From Petunia secreta (lineage: Eukaryota; Streptophyta; Magnoliopsida; Solanales; Solanaceae), in assembly GCA_029990175.1 (NCBI GenBank), contig JARKIP010000065.1, positions 22,112,501-22,176,500 on the forward strand: 64,000 nt of DNA, read 5' to 3'. Below, one piece after another: positions 31,163 through 43,761 of the stretch; position 1 is the first letter of the stretch; each line of letters begins with the position of its first letter. Below the pieces are notes generated by a model. It was not told where the DNA came from. It worked only from the letters and a program-made list of their open reading frames with translations, and made no database searches. The translations under genes and the position numbers were made by a program.

Positions 31163-33258
31163 GTACCTTTAAAGGGAATTGTGATCTGGCGGCTTATATT
31201 GAATGGGTGCTACACATGGAGAGATTGTTTGACACAAATGAGATGACCGATGAGAAGAAAGGTACTTATGCTATTTCATCCTTTGAATCCTATGCATCTA
31301 CTTGGTGGGAATCCGTCAAGAGATCAAGGAGGAGAGCGGGGGTTCCCGTGAATGTGGGTTGGAATGACTTGAAGGGTATCATGAGTATCAAGTATATCAC
31401 TCCAAGATATCGTCAAGAGCAACTTAAGAAACTTTATGAGTTGAAGCAAGGTGTCAAGACGGTGCATGAATACTTTGATGAGTTTGAAAGAACTCGAATG
31501 GCCTTGGATATGGATACCGAAGATGAAGAGCAAGCCGTGATCCGTTTCATGAATGGTTTGAGCTATGGTATAGCTTCACAATTGAGATTGCATGCTTATC
31601 TTTCACTTCAAGAAGTTCTTGATGCCGCTATTCAAGCCGAGCAATGGCTTGAGAAAGAGATGTCCAACCGTTACAAGAGCAACACTTCTACTTCCATGAA
31701 CAAGTCAAAGGATTGGAAAAATCCTACTCCCAATGCAAAATTCACAAATACAAGTGGCCCTAGTGGAGCAAGTGCTAGCAAATATGTGAAGAAGCCGTTT
31801 GAGAAGTACACACCCAATGTGGGAGGTAATTCTAAAACCCAATTGAATACTCCTACTTCTTCTTCCATTCAATGTCACAAATGCAAGGGGTATGGACACT
31901 TTGCTAAGGAGTGTCCTACGAAGAGGACCATGGTTCTTGTTGGTGAAAATGCATATGAACAAGAGAGTGAACCGGAGGATGATGAGGGTGTAGAGGGAGA
32001 TGAGGGAGTAGAGGAGGATGATCAAGATGACACGGTGGAGGATGTGGAACCTCATACTTTTCTAGTTGTGAGGAGGAGCCTAGGAGCTATGATTGTGGAG
32101 GATGGTGAAACCTTGCAAAGGGAAAACCTTTTCCATGCTAGGTGTCATGTCAAAGGTGTTGTGTGCTCTATGATCATTGACTCCAGGAGTTGTGCTAATA
32201 TTGTGAGTCAATCTCTTATAACCCAATTGAAGTTGCCTACCGTGAAGCACCCCAAGCCATATCGATTGCAATGGCATAGTGAATGTGGGGAGTTAAAGGT
32301 AGTGAAGCAAGCAATGATCAAATTCAAAATGGGTAGTTATGTTGGTGAACACTTTTTCGACGTTGTGCCCATGCAAGCTTGCCACCTTCTTATTTGAAGG
32401 CCTTGGCAATTTCATCGACAAGCGGTCCATGATGGGCGTGTCAACACTTACACGCTCCAACATGAAGGGAGGAAATTTGTGTTGAAGCCTCTAACTCCCA
32501 AACAAGTGAGTGATGACTACAATAGGATGAGGGAGTTGAGGGAGGTGGCAAAGGCCAAGTCAATCATTGAGACTAGCCCTTTGTCCAAAAGCATGGTGGC
32601 AATCCCACCTTCTTCTTCTACCGGTGGCATTTGTACCATGATGCAACCGGGCGAGATCTTAAAAGGATATGATGGCACCAAGTTTCTCCTATGCCTAGTG
32701 CACAAAGGTATGATCCTAAACTCTAATTGTGATTTTTCTTCTAACCCTTTGCCTAGTGTGTTTGAGAATGCCTTGAAGGATTTTGGGGACGTGTTCCCGG
32801 ATGAGATGCCGGATGGGTTACCTCCTTTGAGGGGTATTGAACATCAAATAGACTTTGTCCCGGGATCCCAAATCCCAAACAAGCCGGCCTATAGGAGAAA
32901 TCCGGAAGATACAAGAGAATTGCAAAAGCAAGTTGATGAATTGCTCACTAAAGGCTTGGTGAGGGAGAGCTTGAGTCCTTGTGCCGTGCTCGTGATCCTT
33001 GTTCCCAAAAAGGACGGCACTTGGAGGATGTGTGTTGATTGTCGGGCCGTGAACAAAATAACGGTAAAGTACCGTCATCCTATTCCCCGACTTGATGATA
33101 TGTTAGATAAATTGAGTGGTTCATGTGTGTTTAGCAAAATTGACCTTAGGTCCGGCTACCATCAAATCCGGATGAAACCGGGTGATGAATGGAAAACCGC
33201 ATTCAAGACCAAATTTGGTCTCTATGAATGGTTGGTGATGCCCTTTGGGCTCTCCAAT
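31163..33258 (+). pseudogene. E7p gag-pol fragment, gag to RT
   Basis: The reading begins inside gag (FKGNCDLAAYIEW) without its first 220 or so codons. Capsid-like part, zinc knuckle CHKCKGYGHFAKEC near 31870-31912, protease near 32175 (IIDSRSCAN; DSG reads DSR) and RT follow in one frame. A single in-frame TGA at 32395 replaces GGA in LIFGRPW. RT stops after MPFGLSN at 33258, where E8's LTR begins (flank CCAAT, 33254-33258). The rest of RT, RNase H and integrase of this copy is not present beyond E8. It is otherwise nearly open, so it is younger than E5. Confidence 0.85.
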
Positions 33259-33979
33259 TGATGCGGGGCATATGACCTCAAGGCCGCTCACTAGAAGTCA
33301 AGCAAAGTTGATTCAACACACCCATCTTCACTTGACTTGGAGGGACATGGAAGGAGGCTCCGAGAGTAGCTCGAAGATCATGCTTTTGAGCACAATGGAT
33401 GGAGGACTACTTGGGCTCCAAGGGGATCCACCTCAAGCTCATTTTGAGCCTCTTGCACAAGTTCCAGAAGGAGGCGGAGCGCCTCAACCTGGAGGCGGAG
33501 CGCCTCAACCTGGAGGCGGAGCGCCTCCCCCTGTCTTGGCCTGCGGGATATTTTATTACTTTTTGCTTGAACTTCCAACTATAGCCCTGCGTGGCCTTAT
33601 TTGTTTTAACCCACTTTGGGGGTACTTTAGACCTTTTAGTATGACTAAGTGAAGCCTATAAATACTTCACTTAGCCTCCTCAAACATTACCTTACCTTTG
33701 AATCTTATGAATGATGAATAGAGTTTATCTCTTTATTGAAGAAACCCTTTCTTTGGTTGCTTGAATTCACTAGTGGAACCTAGTTGAGTCTTGAACCGAA
33801 AACCCGATCATTCTACTTGCGAGTCCCGGGTGCGACTCGAGGGTGGTTGCATAGTGTAGGTCCTTCTAGACGCTGATTCGGGGGTATCTCGGGACAACTT
33901 CCCCGGGGTTACTTCGAAGGGAGTTCGAGAAGTGTCTCGCTCTCCTATCTTTATTGTTTTGTCGTATTGATCCTTATCA
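33259..33979 (+). repeat. 5' LTR of E8
   Basis: The LTR starts TGATGCGGGG and ends CCTTATCA. It begins with pol-tail coding sequence (SRPLTRSQAKLIQ), has three tandem AGGCGGAGCGCCTCAACCTGG-type units at 33474-33530, and a TATA box at 33657-33664. Confidence 0.85.
33657..33664 (+). promoter_or_regulatory. TATA box in E8 LTR
   Basis: TATAAATA, about 130 bp after the palindrome array. Confidence 0.6.
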
Positions 33980-33982
33980 TCT

Positions 33983-33994
33983 TGGTATCAGAGC
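33983..33994 (+). other. Primer-binding site of E8
   Basis: TGGTATCAGAGC, a full match to the initiator-Met primer site. Confidence 0.85.
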
Positions 33995-35041
33995 AAGGCT
34001 TGGGTTTTGTTTCTACAAACCTCCGACCCTTGATTCTTCGTTCCTAGGTTAGTTCCTACGTTAGGTTCTTATTTGTTGTTGAAGAAAAAGGAGAAAACAC
34101 AAAAAAAAAAATAGAAAAAGTTGAAAAACACAAAAAAAATTTGATCATAGATTCTTGGTTTGGTGGACCCATTGTGTGATTGTTATTGGGGTTTGTTCCT
34201 TATTGGAAACCCATTCTTTTGGTACCCTAAATACAAGATTTGGAGTTGAAACGAAAGATTTGAAAATTTGAAACCCTTTGAAAATTTGAAAATTTTGAAA
34301 CCCTAGTTTTGAAGATGATGAACATGGTGGATTGTTTGTTTTTTATTGGGGTTTGATAAAAGTTGTTGGGGTTTGTTCTTTGTGATTGAAACAACATTGG
34401 GCTACCTTTGAATTGCTAAAACAACGTAAGAATTGTCGGATTTTTGGGTGCAAAACCAAGAAAACCCGAAGTGAAACTGTGTTGAAGGTTGTAGGAGGCG
34501 GAGCACCTCAAGTCTGTGACCTCTCTGGAATTTGCTGAGGCGGAGCGCCTCCTCCAAGAAGTCGGAGCGCCTCCAACAGAGGCGGAGCGCCTACCTTTCT
34601 GAGGCGGGGCGCCTACTTCTGGGAGTTATTGCTTTGGGTAGTTTTTCGTATGATTTCTTGTTTCTTTGATCGCATTACTTCTAGCTAGTACTTCCTTGAG
34701 TAATCTTACCTACTTGAGTTGTGCTAGCCCTTCTAAGCTATTAGGAAAACTCAAGCCTAGACCGGAGACTAGAATGCAAAGAAGACTCGTAGTCTCTTTT
34801 GACTCAAGTCCGCACTTAAAAAGCTTAGCATTCCAATAGAGTCATATCAACTCCACTCACCCCGGAGTGCATTTGGCTCTTGAGTCGAGTGATTAAGTTT
34901 AGGTTTACTATTCAACTTAGTGAAGCTTTGAGTTCAAGCAAGAGTGAAATAGCCACCCCCACTAAACGAGTGATCCGAGTGAAATACTTGTGAGGGAGTG
35001 GGTGAGGTTGTTTGCTAACGTTTGTTTCTTGTGTAGGTACA
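33995..35041 (+). other. 5' leader of E8
   Basis: The leader is non-coding. A palindrome cluster at about 34495-34622 (AGGCGGAGCGCCTC, the same variant as in its own LTR) is followed by ACTCCACTCACCCCGGAG (34852-34869), the site where E4 landed in E5. Confidence 0.7.
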
Positions 35042-37753
35042 ATGTCTACCGAAGGCGAAGACTTTGCTAAGAGTGCCCTTGCTACTATCCTTGCCAAATT
35101 GGATAGTATGCACTTGAGGATTGAAAGCCTTGAGCGGGTGAACTCTAGCGCTCTAGTTGAGCAAGGGACTTCTAATGTCCCATCGGAGAAAGGGACCCCG
35201 AGTGTCCAAGTCGAAAAAGGGGCCCCGAGTGCCCAAGTACAAGTCTCAAGTACTACTAACTTTACCCCGGAACAAGTTAGCCATGTTATTGAATTGCTCA
35301 ATCAACAACGGGTAAAGGAGGATCGAGAGAGGATTGAACGAACGGGCATTCCCCGTATCTTGGATAATCCCCCCAGAAAAATTCCACTACCAAGACCCAT
35401 CCGAAACGTGCAACCTCCAGAGCAAGTCGATGAAGCTCAAGAAGGGGAGGAAGCCGACTATGGTGATGATATGTATGGGTTTGATGATCACTTTCAACCA
35501 AGGCGAGGTATGAATTGGGGTCGAAATGTGGATCGTGGTAGGGGCCGAGGTCGAGGGCCACCTATGGGATATGTTGGAGCGAATCCGAGGAGGGAATATG
35601 GTGTGAATGAAGATCACTATGGGGGCCAACTGGAGCCTTTCCGTGGGGGTCGTGACAACACCAACCTCAATAGTGTGAAGCTTAATCTCCCAACCTTTAA
35701 AGCGAATTGTGATCTAGCGGCTTACATTGAATGGGTGCTACACATGGAGAGATTGTTTGACACAAATGAGATGACCGATGAGAAGAAAGGTACTTATGCT
35801 ATTTCATCCTTTGAATCCTATGCATCTACTTGGTGGGAATCCGTCAAGAGATCAAGGAGGAGAGCGGGGGTTCCCGTGAATGTGGGTTGGAATGACTTGA
35901 AGGGTATCATGAGTATCAAGTATATCACTCCAAGATATCGTCAAGAGCAACTTAAGAAACTTTATGAGTTGAAGCAAGGTGTCAAGACGGTGCATGAATA
36001 TTATGATGAGTTTGAAAGAACTCGAATGGCCTTGGATATGGACACCGAAGATGAGGAGCAAGCCGTGATCCGTTTCATGAATGGGTTGAGCTATGGTATA
36101 GCTTCACAATTGAGATTGCATGCTTATCTTTCACTTCAAGAAGTCCTTGATGCCGCTATTCAAGCCGAGCAATGGCTTGACAAAGAGAAGTCCAATCGTT
36201 ACAAGAGCAACACTTCTACTTCCGTGAACAAGCCAAAGGATTGGAAAAATCCTACTCCCAATGCAAGATTCCCAAATGCGAGTGGTCCTAGCGGAGCAAG
36301 TGCTAGCAAAGATGTGAAGAAGCCGTTTGAGAGGTATACACCCAATGGTGGAGGTAATTCTAAAACCCAATTGAATACTCCTACTTCTTCTTCCATTCAA
36401 TGTCACAAATGCAAGGGGTATGGACACTTTGCGAAGGAATGTCCTACGAAGAGGACCATGGTTGTTGTTGGTGATAGTGCTTATGAACAAGAGAGTGAAT
36501 CGGAGGGAGATGAGGGAGTAGAGGGAGATGAGGGAGTAGAGGAGGATGATCAAGATGACTCTGTGGAGGATGAGGAACCTCATACTTTCCTAGTTGTGAG
36601 GAGGAGCTTAGGAGCTATGATTGTGGAGGATGGTGAAGCCTTGCAAAGAGAAAACCTATTCCATGCTAGGTGTCGTGTTAAGGATGTTGTGTGCTCTATG
36701 ATCATTGACTCCGGGAGTTGTACAAATGTGGTGAGTCAATCTCTTATAACCCAATTGAAGTTGCCTACCGTGAAGCATCCCAAGCCATATCGATTGCAAT
36801 GGCTTAGTGAATGTGGGGAGCTCAAGGTAGTGAAGCAAGCAATGATCAAGTTCAAAATGGGTAGTTATGTGGATGAACACTTGTTCAACGTGGTGCCCAT
36901 GCAAGCTTGCCACCTTATCTTCGGAAGGCCTTGGCAATTTGATCGACAAGCGGTCCATGACGGGCGTGTCAACACTTACACGCTCCAACATGAAGGAAGG
37001 AAATTTGTGTTGAAGCCCCTAACTCCCAAACAAGTGAGTGATGACTACAATCGAATGCGGGAGTTGAGGGAAGCGGCAAAGGCCAAGTCAATCATTGAGA
37101 CTAGCCCTTTGTCCAAAAGCATGGTGGCAATCCCACCTTCTTCATCTACCGGTGGCATATGTGCCATGATGCAACCGGGCGAGATCTTAAAAGGGAATGA
37201 TGGCTCCAAGTTTCTCCTATGCCTAGTGCACAAAGGTATGATCCTAAACTCTAATTGTGATTTTTCTTCTAACCCTTTGCCTAGTGTGTTTGAGAATGTC
37301 TTGAAGGATTTTGGGGACATGTTCCCGGATGAGATGCCGGATGGATTGCCTCCTTTGAGGGGCATTGAACATCAAATAGACTTTGTCCCGGGATCCCAAA
37401 TCCCAAACAAACCGGCTTATAGGAGCAACCCGGAGGATACAAGGGAATTGCAAAAGCAAGTTGATGAATTGCTCACTAAAGGCTTGGTGAGGGAAAGCTT
37501 GAGTCCTTGTGCCGTACCCGTGATCCTTGTTCCAAAAAAGGATGGCACTTGGAGGATGTGCGTCGATTGTCGGGCCGTGAACGAAATAACGGTAAAGTAC
37601 CGTCATCCTATTCCCCGACTTGATGATATGTTAGATGAATTGAGTGGTTCATGTGTGTTTAGCAAAATTGACCTTAGGTCCGGCTACCATCAAATCCGGA
37701 TGAAACCCTGTGATGAATGGAACCGCATTAAAGACCAAGTTTGGTCTCTATGA
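35042..37753 (+). pseudogene. E8 gag-pol, long open segment: gag, protease, RT start
   Basis: ATG 35042 (MSTEGEDF) opens a frame of about 900 codons. It contains an N-terminal helix-rich part with TPSVQVEKG repeats, an RGRGRG linker (about 35540), capsid-like region (35690-36200), zinc knuckle CHKCKGYGHFAKEC (36401-36442), an acidic spacer, and protease with IIDSGSCTNVVS (catalytic Asp codon 36717-36719, DSG intact). RT begins with KKDGTWRMCVDCRAVN and KIDLRSGYHQIRM. A two-base deletion near 37721 (GGAAAACC reduced to GGAACC) shifts the frame; RT then continues in another frame from about 37725. This is the best-preserved autonomous gag-protease here. It probably supplied the same activities whose genes are missing in E1-E4, but that is inference. 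Confidence 0.88.
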
Positions 37754-38630
37754 ATGGTTGGTGATACCCTTTGGGCTCTCCAATGCACCTAGCACTTTCA
37801 TGAGGCTAATGAACCATGTTCTAAAGCCATTCATCAATAAGTTTGTGGTCGTCTTTTTTGACGATATATTGATCTATAGCAAATCAATAGACGACCATGT
37901 TGATCACCTTAGGCAAGTGCTTGAAAAGTTGAGAGCCGAAAAGCTCTATGCTAATTATAAAAAGTGTGCCTTTGGTGTCGAGATGGTAGTCTTCCTTGGG
38001 TTTGTTGTGAGTGCCCAAGGAGTGGAGGTGGATGAGTCTAAGGTAGAGGCCATACGTGATTGGCCTACTCCTACTACCGTGACTCAAGTGAGGAGCTTTC
38101 ATAGTCTTGCTAGCTTTTATAGACGATTTGTGAAAGACTTTAGCTCCATTGCCGCTCCACTCACCGAATTGGTGAAGAAAGACCAACTTTTTGTTTGGGG
38201 AGAGCCTCAAGAGAAGGCCTTCCATGAGTTGAAAAGTAGGTTGAGTACCGCCCCTCTATTGCAATTGCCCGACTTCAGAAAGGCATTTGAGGTTGAATGT
38301 GATGCCTCGGGGGTGGGAATTGGTGGTGTTTTAATGCAAGATAGCAAACCCATCGCCTACTTTAGTGAGAAATTGAAAGGGGCCTCCTTGAATTACTCTA
38401 CGTATGACAAGGAGTTGTATGCCCTTGTGAGAGCCCTTGCCCATTGGCAACACTACCTTTGGCCTCGAGAATTTGTCATCAAGAGTGACCATGAGTCACT
38501 CAAGCATCTAAGAGGCCAAGAAAAGCTCAATAAGAGACATGCCAAGTGGGTTGAATTCATTGAGTCTTTTCCCTATGTTATCCAATACAAGAAAGGGAAA
38601 GACAATGTTGTGGCGGATGCGCTTTCTAGA
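37725..38630 (+). pseudogene. E8 pol continuation: RT and RNase H
   Basis: After the two-base deletion the reading continues as GLYEWLVIPFGLSNAPSTF. The RT catalytic motif is FFDDILIYS (about 37857-37885), then comes GFVVSAQGVEVDESKVEAI. The RNase H domain runs from VECDASGVGIGGV (about 38290) to KDNVVADALSR (38630). The join to a - strand LTR piece adds GATPPG and a stop. Integrase is missing. Confidence 0.85.
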
Positions 38631-38925
38631 GGCGCTACGCCTCCAGGTTGAGGCGCTCCGCCTTCTTCTGTTCAGCCCTCTGCTTTTTGGTAGGCGCTCC
38701 GCCTCAGCTTTGAGGCGCTCCGCCTCCTTCTGGAACTTGTGCACGAGGCGCAAAATGAGCTTGAGGTGGATCCCCTTGGAGCCCAAGTAGTCCTCCATCC
38801 ATTGTGCTCAAAAGCATGATCTTCGAGCTACTCTCGGAGCCTCCTTCCACGTCCCTCCAAGTCAAGCGAAGATGGGTGTCTTGAATCAACTTTGCTTGAC
38901 TTCTAGTGAGCGGCCTTGAGGTCAT
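38631..38925 (-). repeat. Inverted U3 fragment at the centre of the large palindrome
   Basis: It is the reverse complement of the E8 LTR from near base 12 (ATGACCTCAAGGCCGCT) to its palindrome array. It lacks the LTR terminus. It lies between the two RNase H genes, both broken at the same ADAL codons. Confidence 0.8.
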
Positions 38926-41900
38926 AGAGCGCATCCGCCCCAACATTGTCTTTCCCTTTCTTGTATTGGATCACATAGGGAAAAGACTCAATGAATTCAA
39001 CCCACTTGGAATGTCTCTTATTGAGCTTCTCTTGGCCTCTTAGATGCTTGAGTGACTCATGGTCACTCTTGATTACAAACTCTCGAGGCCAAAGGTAGTG
39101 TTGCCAATGGGCAAGGGCTCTCACAAGGGCATACAACTCCTTGTCATACGTAGAGTAGTACAAGGAGGCCCCTTTCAATTTCTCACTAAAGTAGGCGATG
39201 AGTTTGCTATCTTGCATTAAAACGCCACAAATTCCCACACCCGAGGCATCACATTCAACCTCAAATACCTTTCCGAAGTCGGGCAATTGCAATAGAAGGA
39301 CGGTACTCAACCTACTTATCAATTCTTGGAAGGCCTTCTCTTGAGGCTCTCCCCAAACAAAAGGTTGGTCCTTCTTCACCAATTCGGTGAGTGGAGCGGC
39401 AATGGAGCTAAAGTCTTTCACAAATCATCTATAAAATTTAGCAAGACCATGAAAGCTCCTTACTTGAGTCACGGTAGTAGGAGTAGGCCAATCACGTATG
39501 GCCTCTACCTTAGACTCATCCACCTCCACTCCTTTGGCACTCACAACAAACCCAAGGAAGACTACCTTCTCAACACCAAAGGCACATTTTTTAAAATTAG
39601 CATAGAGCTTTTCGGCTCTCAACATTTCAAGCACTTGCCTAAGGTGATCAACATGGTCGTCTATTGATTTGCTATAGATCAATATATCGTCAAAATAGAC
39701 GACCACAAACTTGTTGATGAATTGCTTTAGAACATGGTTCATTAGCCTCATGAAAGTACTAGGTGCATTGGAGAGCCCAAAGGGCATCACCAACTATTCA
39801 TAGAGACCAAACTTGCGCTTGAATGTGGTTTTCCATTCATCACCGGGTTTCATCCGGATTTGATGGTAGCCGGACCTAAGGTCAATTTTGCTAAACACAC
39901 ATGAACCACTTAATTCATCTAACATATCATCAAGTCAGGGAATGGGATGACGGTACTTTACCGTTATTTTGTTCACGGCCCGACAATCGACACACATCCT
40001 CCAAGTGCCGTCCTTTTTGGGAACAAGGATCACGGGTACGGCACAAGGACTCAAGCTCTCCCTTACAAAGCCTTTAGTGAGCAATTCATCAACTTGCTTT
40101 TGCAATTCTCTTGTATCCTCCGGATTGCTCCTATAAGCCGGCTTGTTTGGGATTTGGAATCCCGGGACAAAGTCTATTTGGTGTTCAATACCCCTCAAAG
40201 GAGGTAGTCCATCCGGCATCTCATCCGGGAACATGTCCCCAAAATGCTTCAAGACATTCTCAAACACGCTTGACAAAGGGTTAGTTGAAAAATCACAATT
40301 AGAGTTAAGGATCATACCTTTGTGCACTAGGCATAGGAGAAACTTTGTGCCATCATTTCCTTTTAGGATCTCGCCCGGTTGCATCATGGCACATATGCCA
40401 CCAGTAGAAGTAGAAGGTGGGATTGCCACCATACTTTTGGACAAAGGGCTACTCTCAATGATTGACTTGGCCTTTGCCGCCTCCCTCAACTCCCTCATCC
40501 GATTGTAGTCATCACTCACTTGTTTGGGAGTTAGGGGCTTCAACACAAATTTCCTTCCTTCATGTTGGAGCGTGTAAGTGTTGACACGCCCATCATGAAC
40601 CGCTTGTCGGTCAAATTGCCAAGGCCTTCCAAAGAGAAGGTGGCAAGCTTACATTGGTACCACGTCGAACAAATGCTCATCCACATAACTACCCATTTTA
40701 AACTTGATCATTGCTTGCTTCACTACCTTGAGCTCCCCACATTCACTAAGCCATTGCAATCGATATGGCTTGGGGTGTTTAACGGTAGGCAATTTCAATT
40801 GGGCTATAAGAGATTGACTCACAACATTAGTACAACTTCCCGAGTCAATGATCATAGAGCATACAACACCCTTGACACGACACCTAGCATGGAAAAGGTT
40901 TTCTCTTTGCAAGGTTTCGCTATCCTCCACAATCATAGCTCCTAAGCTCCTCCTCACTACTAGAAAAGTATGAGGTTCCTCATCCTCCACCGTGTCATCT
41001 TGTCCATCCTCCTCTACTCCCTCATCCCCCTCTACTCCCTCATCTTCCTCCGGTTCACTCTCTTGTTCATAAGCATTTTCACCAACAACAACCATGGTCC
41101 TCTTCGTAGGACACTCCTTAGCAAAGTGTCCATACCCCTTGCATTTGTGACATTGAATGGAAGAAGAAGTAGGAGTATTCAATTGGGTTTTAGAATTACC
41201 TCCAACATTGGTTGTGTACTTCTCAAACGGCTTCTTCACATCTTTGCTAGCACTTGCTCCACTAGGGCCACTTGCATTTGTGAATCTTGCATTGGGAGTA
41301 GGATTTTTCCAATCTTTTGGCTTGTTCATGGAAGTATAAGTGTTGCTCTTGCAATGGTTGGACTTTTCTTTGTCAAGCCATTGCTCGGCTTGAATGGCGG
41401 CATCAAGGACTTCTTGAAGTGAAATATAAGAATGCAATCTCAATTAGGAAGCTATACCATAGCTCAAACCATTCATGAAACGGATCACGGCTTACTCCTC
41501 ATTTTCGGTGTCCATATCCAAGGCCATTCGAGTTCTTTCAAACTCATCATAATATTCATGCACCGTCTTGACACCTTGCTTCAACTCATAAAGTTTCTTG
41601 AGTTGCTCTTGACGATATCTAGGAGTGATGTACTGATACTCATGATACCCTTCAAATCATTCCAACCCACATTCACGGGGATTCTCGCTCTCCTCCTTGA
41701 TCTCTTGACGGATTCCCACCAACTAGATGCATAGGATTCAAAGGATGAAATAGCATAAGTGCCCTTCTTCTCATCGGTCATCTCATTTGTGTCAAACAAT
41801 CTTTCTATGAGTAGCACCCATTCAATGTAGGCCTCCGGGTCACAATTCCCTTCAACGGTTGGGAGATTAAGCTTCACACTATTGAGGTTGGTGTTGTCAC

Positions 41901-42532
41901 GACCCCCATGGAAAGGCTCCGATTGGCCCCCATAGTGATCTTCATTCACACCATACTCCCTTCTACCATTCCCACCAACGTACCGCATAGGTGGCCCTCG
42001 ACCGCGACCCCTACCTCTATCCACATTTCGACCCCAATTCATACCTCGCCTCGATTGAAAGTTATCATCAAACCCATACATGTCATCACCATAATCGGCT
42101 TCCTCCCCTTCTTGAGCTTCATCGACTTGCTCAAGAGGTTGCACAATTCGGATGGGTCTTAGTAGTGGAATGTTTCTTGGGGGGGTTGTCCAAGATACGG
42201 GGAATGCCCATTCGTTGGGTATTGCCCAACATTTGATCAATTCTCTCTCGGTCCTCCTTTACCCGTTGTTGATTGAGCGATTCAATGACATGGCTAAATT
42301 GCTCCGGGGTAAAGTTAGGAGTACTTGAGACTTCAACTTGGATACTCGGGGTCCCTTTCTCAACTTGGACACTCGAGGTCCCTTTCTCCGATTGGACATT
42401 GGAAGTCCCTTGCTCTACTAGAGCACTAGAATTCACCCTCTCAAGGCTTTCAATCCTTAAGTTCATACTATCCAATTTGGCAAGGATAGTAGCAAGGGCA
42501 CTCTTAGCAAAATCTTCGCCTTCGGTAGACAT
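38926..42532 (-). pseudogene. E7m gag-pol: gag, protease, RT, RNase H
   Basis: ATG 42530-42532 (MSTEGEDF) starts gag. Capsid-like region about 41860-41420, zinc knuckle about 41150-41110 (CHKCKGYGHFAKEC), protease near 40845 (IIDSGSCTN), and RT about 40110-39560 with YFDDILIYS near 39690. RNase H is at about 39300-38926, ending DNVGADAL where the LTR piece begins. Frame breaks occur near 42135, 41600, 41445, 40655, 39935, 39800 and 39424. Integrase is absent. It is a close relative of E8 in opposite orientation, with RT and RNase H nearly identical in protein sequence. Confidence 0.85.
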
Positions 42533-43746
42533 TGTACCTACACAAGTAACAAACGTTAGCAAAACAACCTCACACACTCCCTCACTTGTGTTCACTCGAA
42601 TCACTCGTTTAGTGGTGGTGGATATTTCACTCGACTTGTGGTCCAAAAGCTTCACGTAGATGAATATCAATCCCTCAACTCAACCAAACTATTCATGAGT
42701 CAAGCACACTCCGGGGTAAGTGGAGTTAATGGGACTCAATGAACGCTAGGCACTTTTAAGTGAGGACTTGAGTGAAAAGATTCTACGCTTCTTCTTAGAA
42801 TTCTACTCTCCTATCTAGGCACGAGTGACCTAAAAGCAATTCAAGGTCTAGTACTATTCAGGTAGATCAGTTAATCAAAGTATTACTAACTAGATGTTAT
42901 GCAATCAAACAAACGGGAAAACTTACGAAAGTCTACCCAAAACAACTACTTCAGCACCCAGGAGGGGCGCCCAAGATGTCCAGTCAATCACGCGGGGCGC
43001 CTAGGACCTAGGCATGGCACCTGGGTCCAATGCAGAAAGTTTGCTAGGCGGGGGGCGCCTGGCTTAGGCAGGGCGCCTGGCCTGAAGCTTTTCCCAAATC
43101 GTTTCAAACTTGTTTCAAGTCGATTTCCAAGCCTCAAATCCGATGTTTTCAACTTGTTTTCACAATCCAATGATACCCAATGTTGTTTTTGATCTTCTTT
43201 AACAAAACCCAATCAAATTTATATCCAAACAATCAATCAAATCAAGGTTCAAGTCAAGAAACTCAAGAACACAAGGGTTTATCAAAAAGGGTTCAACAAG
43301 GATTGCGATTCATCAAACTTGGTGTTAAACATGTTCAAATCCCACAAAATTGGTACCAAATCGTTTTTTTTTCCAGTGAAGATCAATCCCCAATATTAAG
43401 ATATCAATCAAACATCCATCCAACCCTAGAATCAAGCCAATATCATCAAGAACAAGTTCATCAAGGGTTTAAGGAAAATTTGGGGTTTCAATTTTTTCAA
43501 ACTTCACCAATCCAAATAATTTTAGTACCCAAGCAACGGGAATTCAATCACGATCAAGAATCCATCACCCCCATATCATGAATCCAACAAACCAACAAAT
43601 AACACCAAATTTTTGAATTTTAGAATTTTCAATTTTTTTTTTGTGATTTTCTTTTGCAATAACTTCAACAACAAGAAATCTAAACAAACTAACCTAGGCA
43701 CGAAGAATCAAGGGTCGGGGGTTCGTAGAAACGATACCCGAACCTT
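42533..43746 (-). other. 5' leader of E7m
   Basis: The leader is non-coding. A GC-rich cluster at about 42958-43085 uses GGGGCGCC variants, the same variant as in its LTR (44185-44400). The remainder is AT-rich. Confidence 0.65.
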
Positions 43747-43758
43747 GCTCTGATACCA
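43747..43758 (-). other. Primer-binding site of E7m
   Basis: The element strand reads TGGTATCAGAGC, three bases from the LTR. Confidence 0.85.
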
Positions 43759-43761
43759 AAC

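Larger units (their letters stand above)
33259..38630 (+). mobile_element. E8: autonomous-family element inserted in E7p RT, 3' end lost
   Basis: 5' LTR 33259-33979, primer site 33983-33994, leader to 35041, gag-pol 35042-38630. It ends abruptly after the RNase H motif VADALSR at 38630, where a - strand LTR piece follows. No integrase or 3' LTR in + orientation is present, and the second copy of the CCAAT target cannot be located. Confidence 0.8.
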
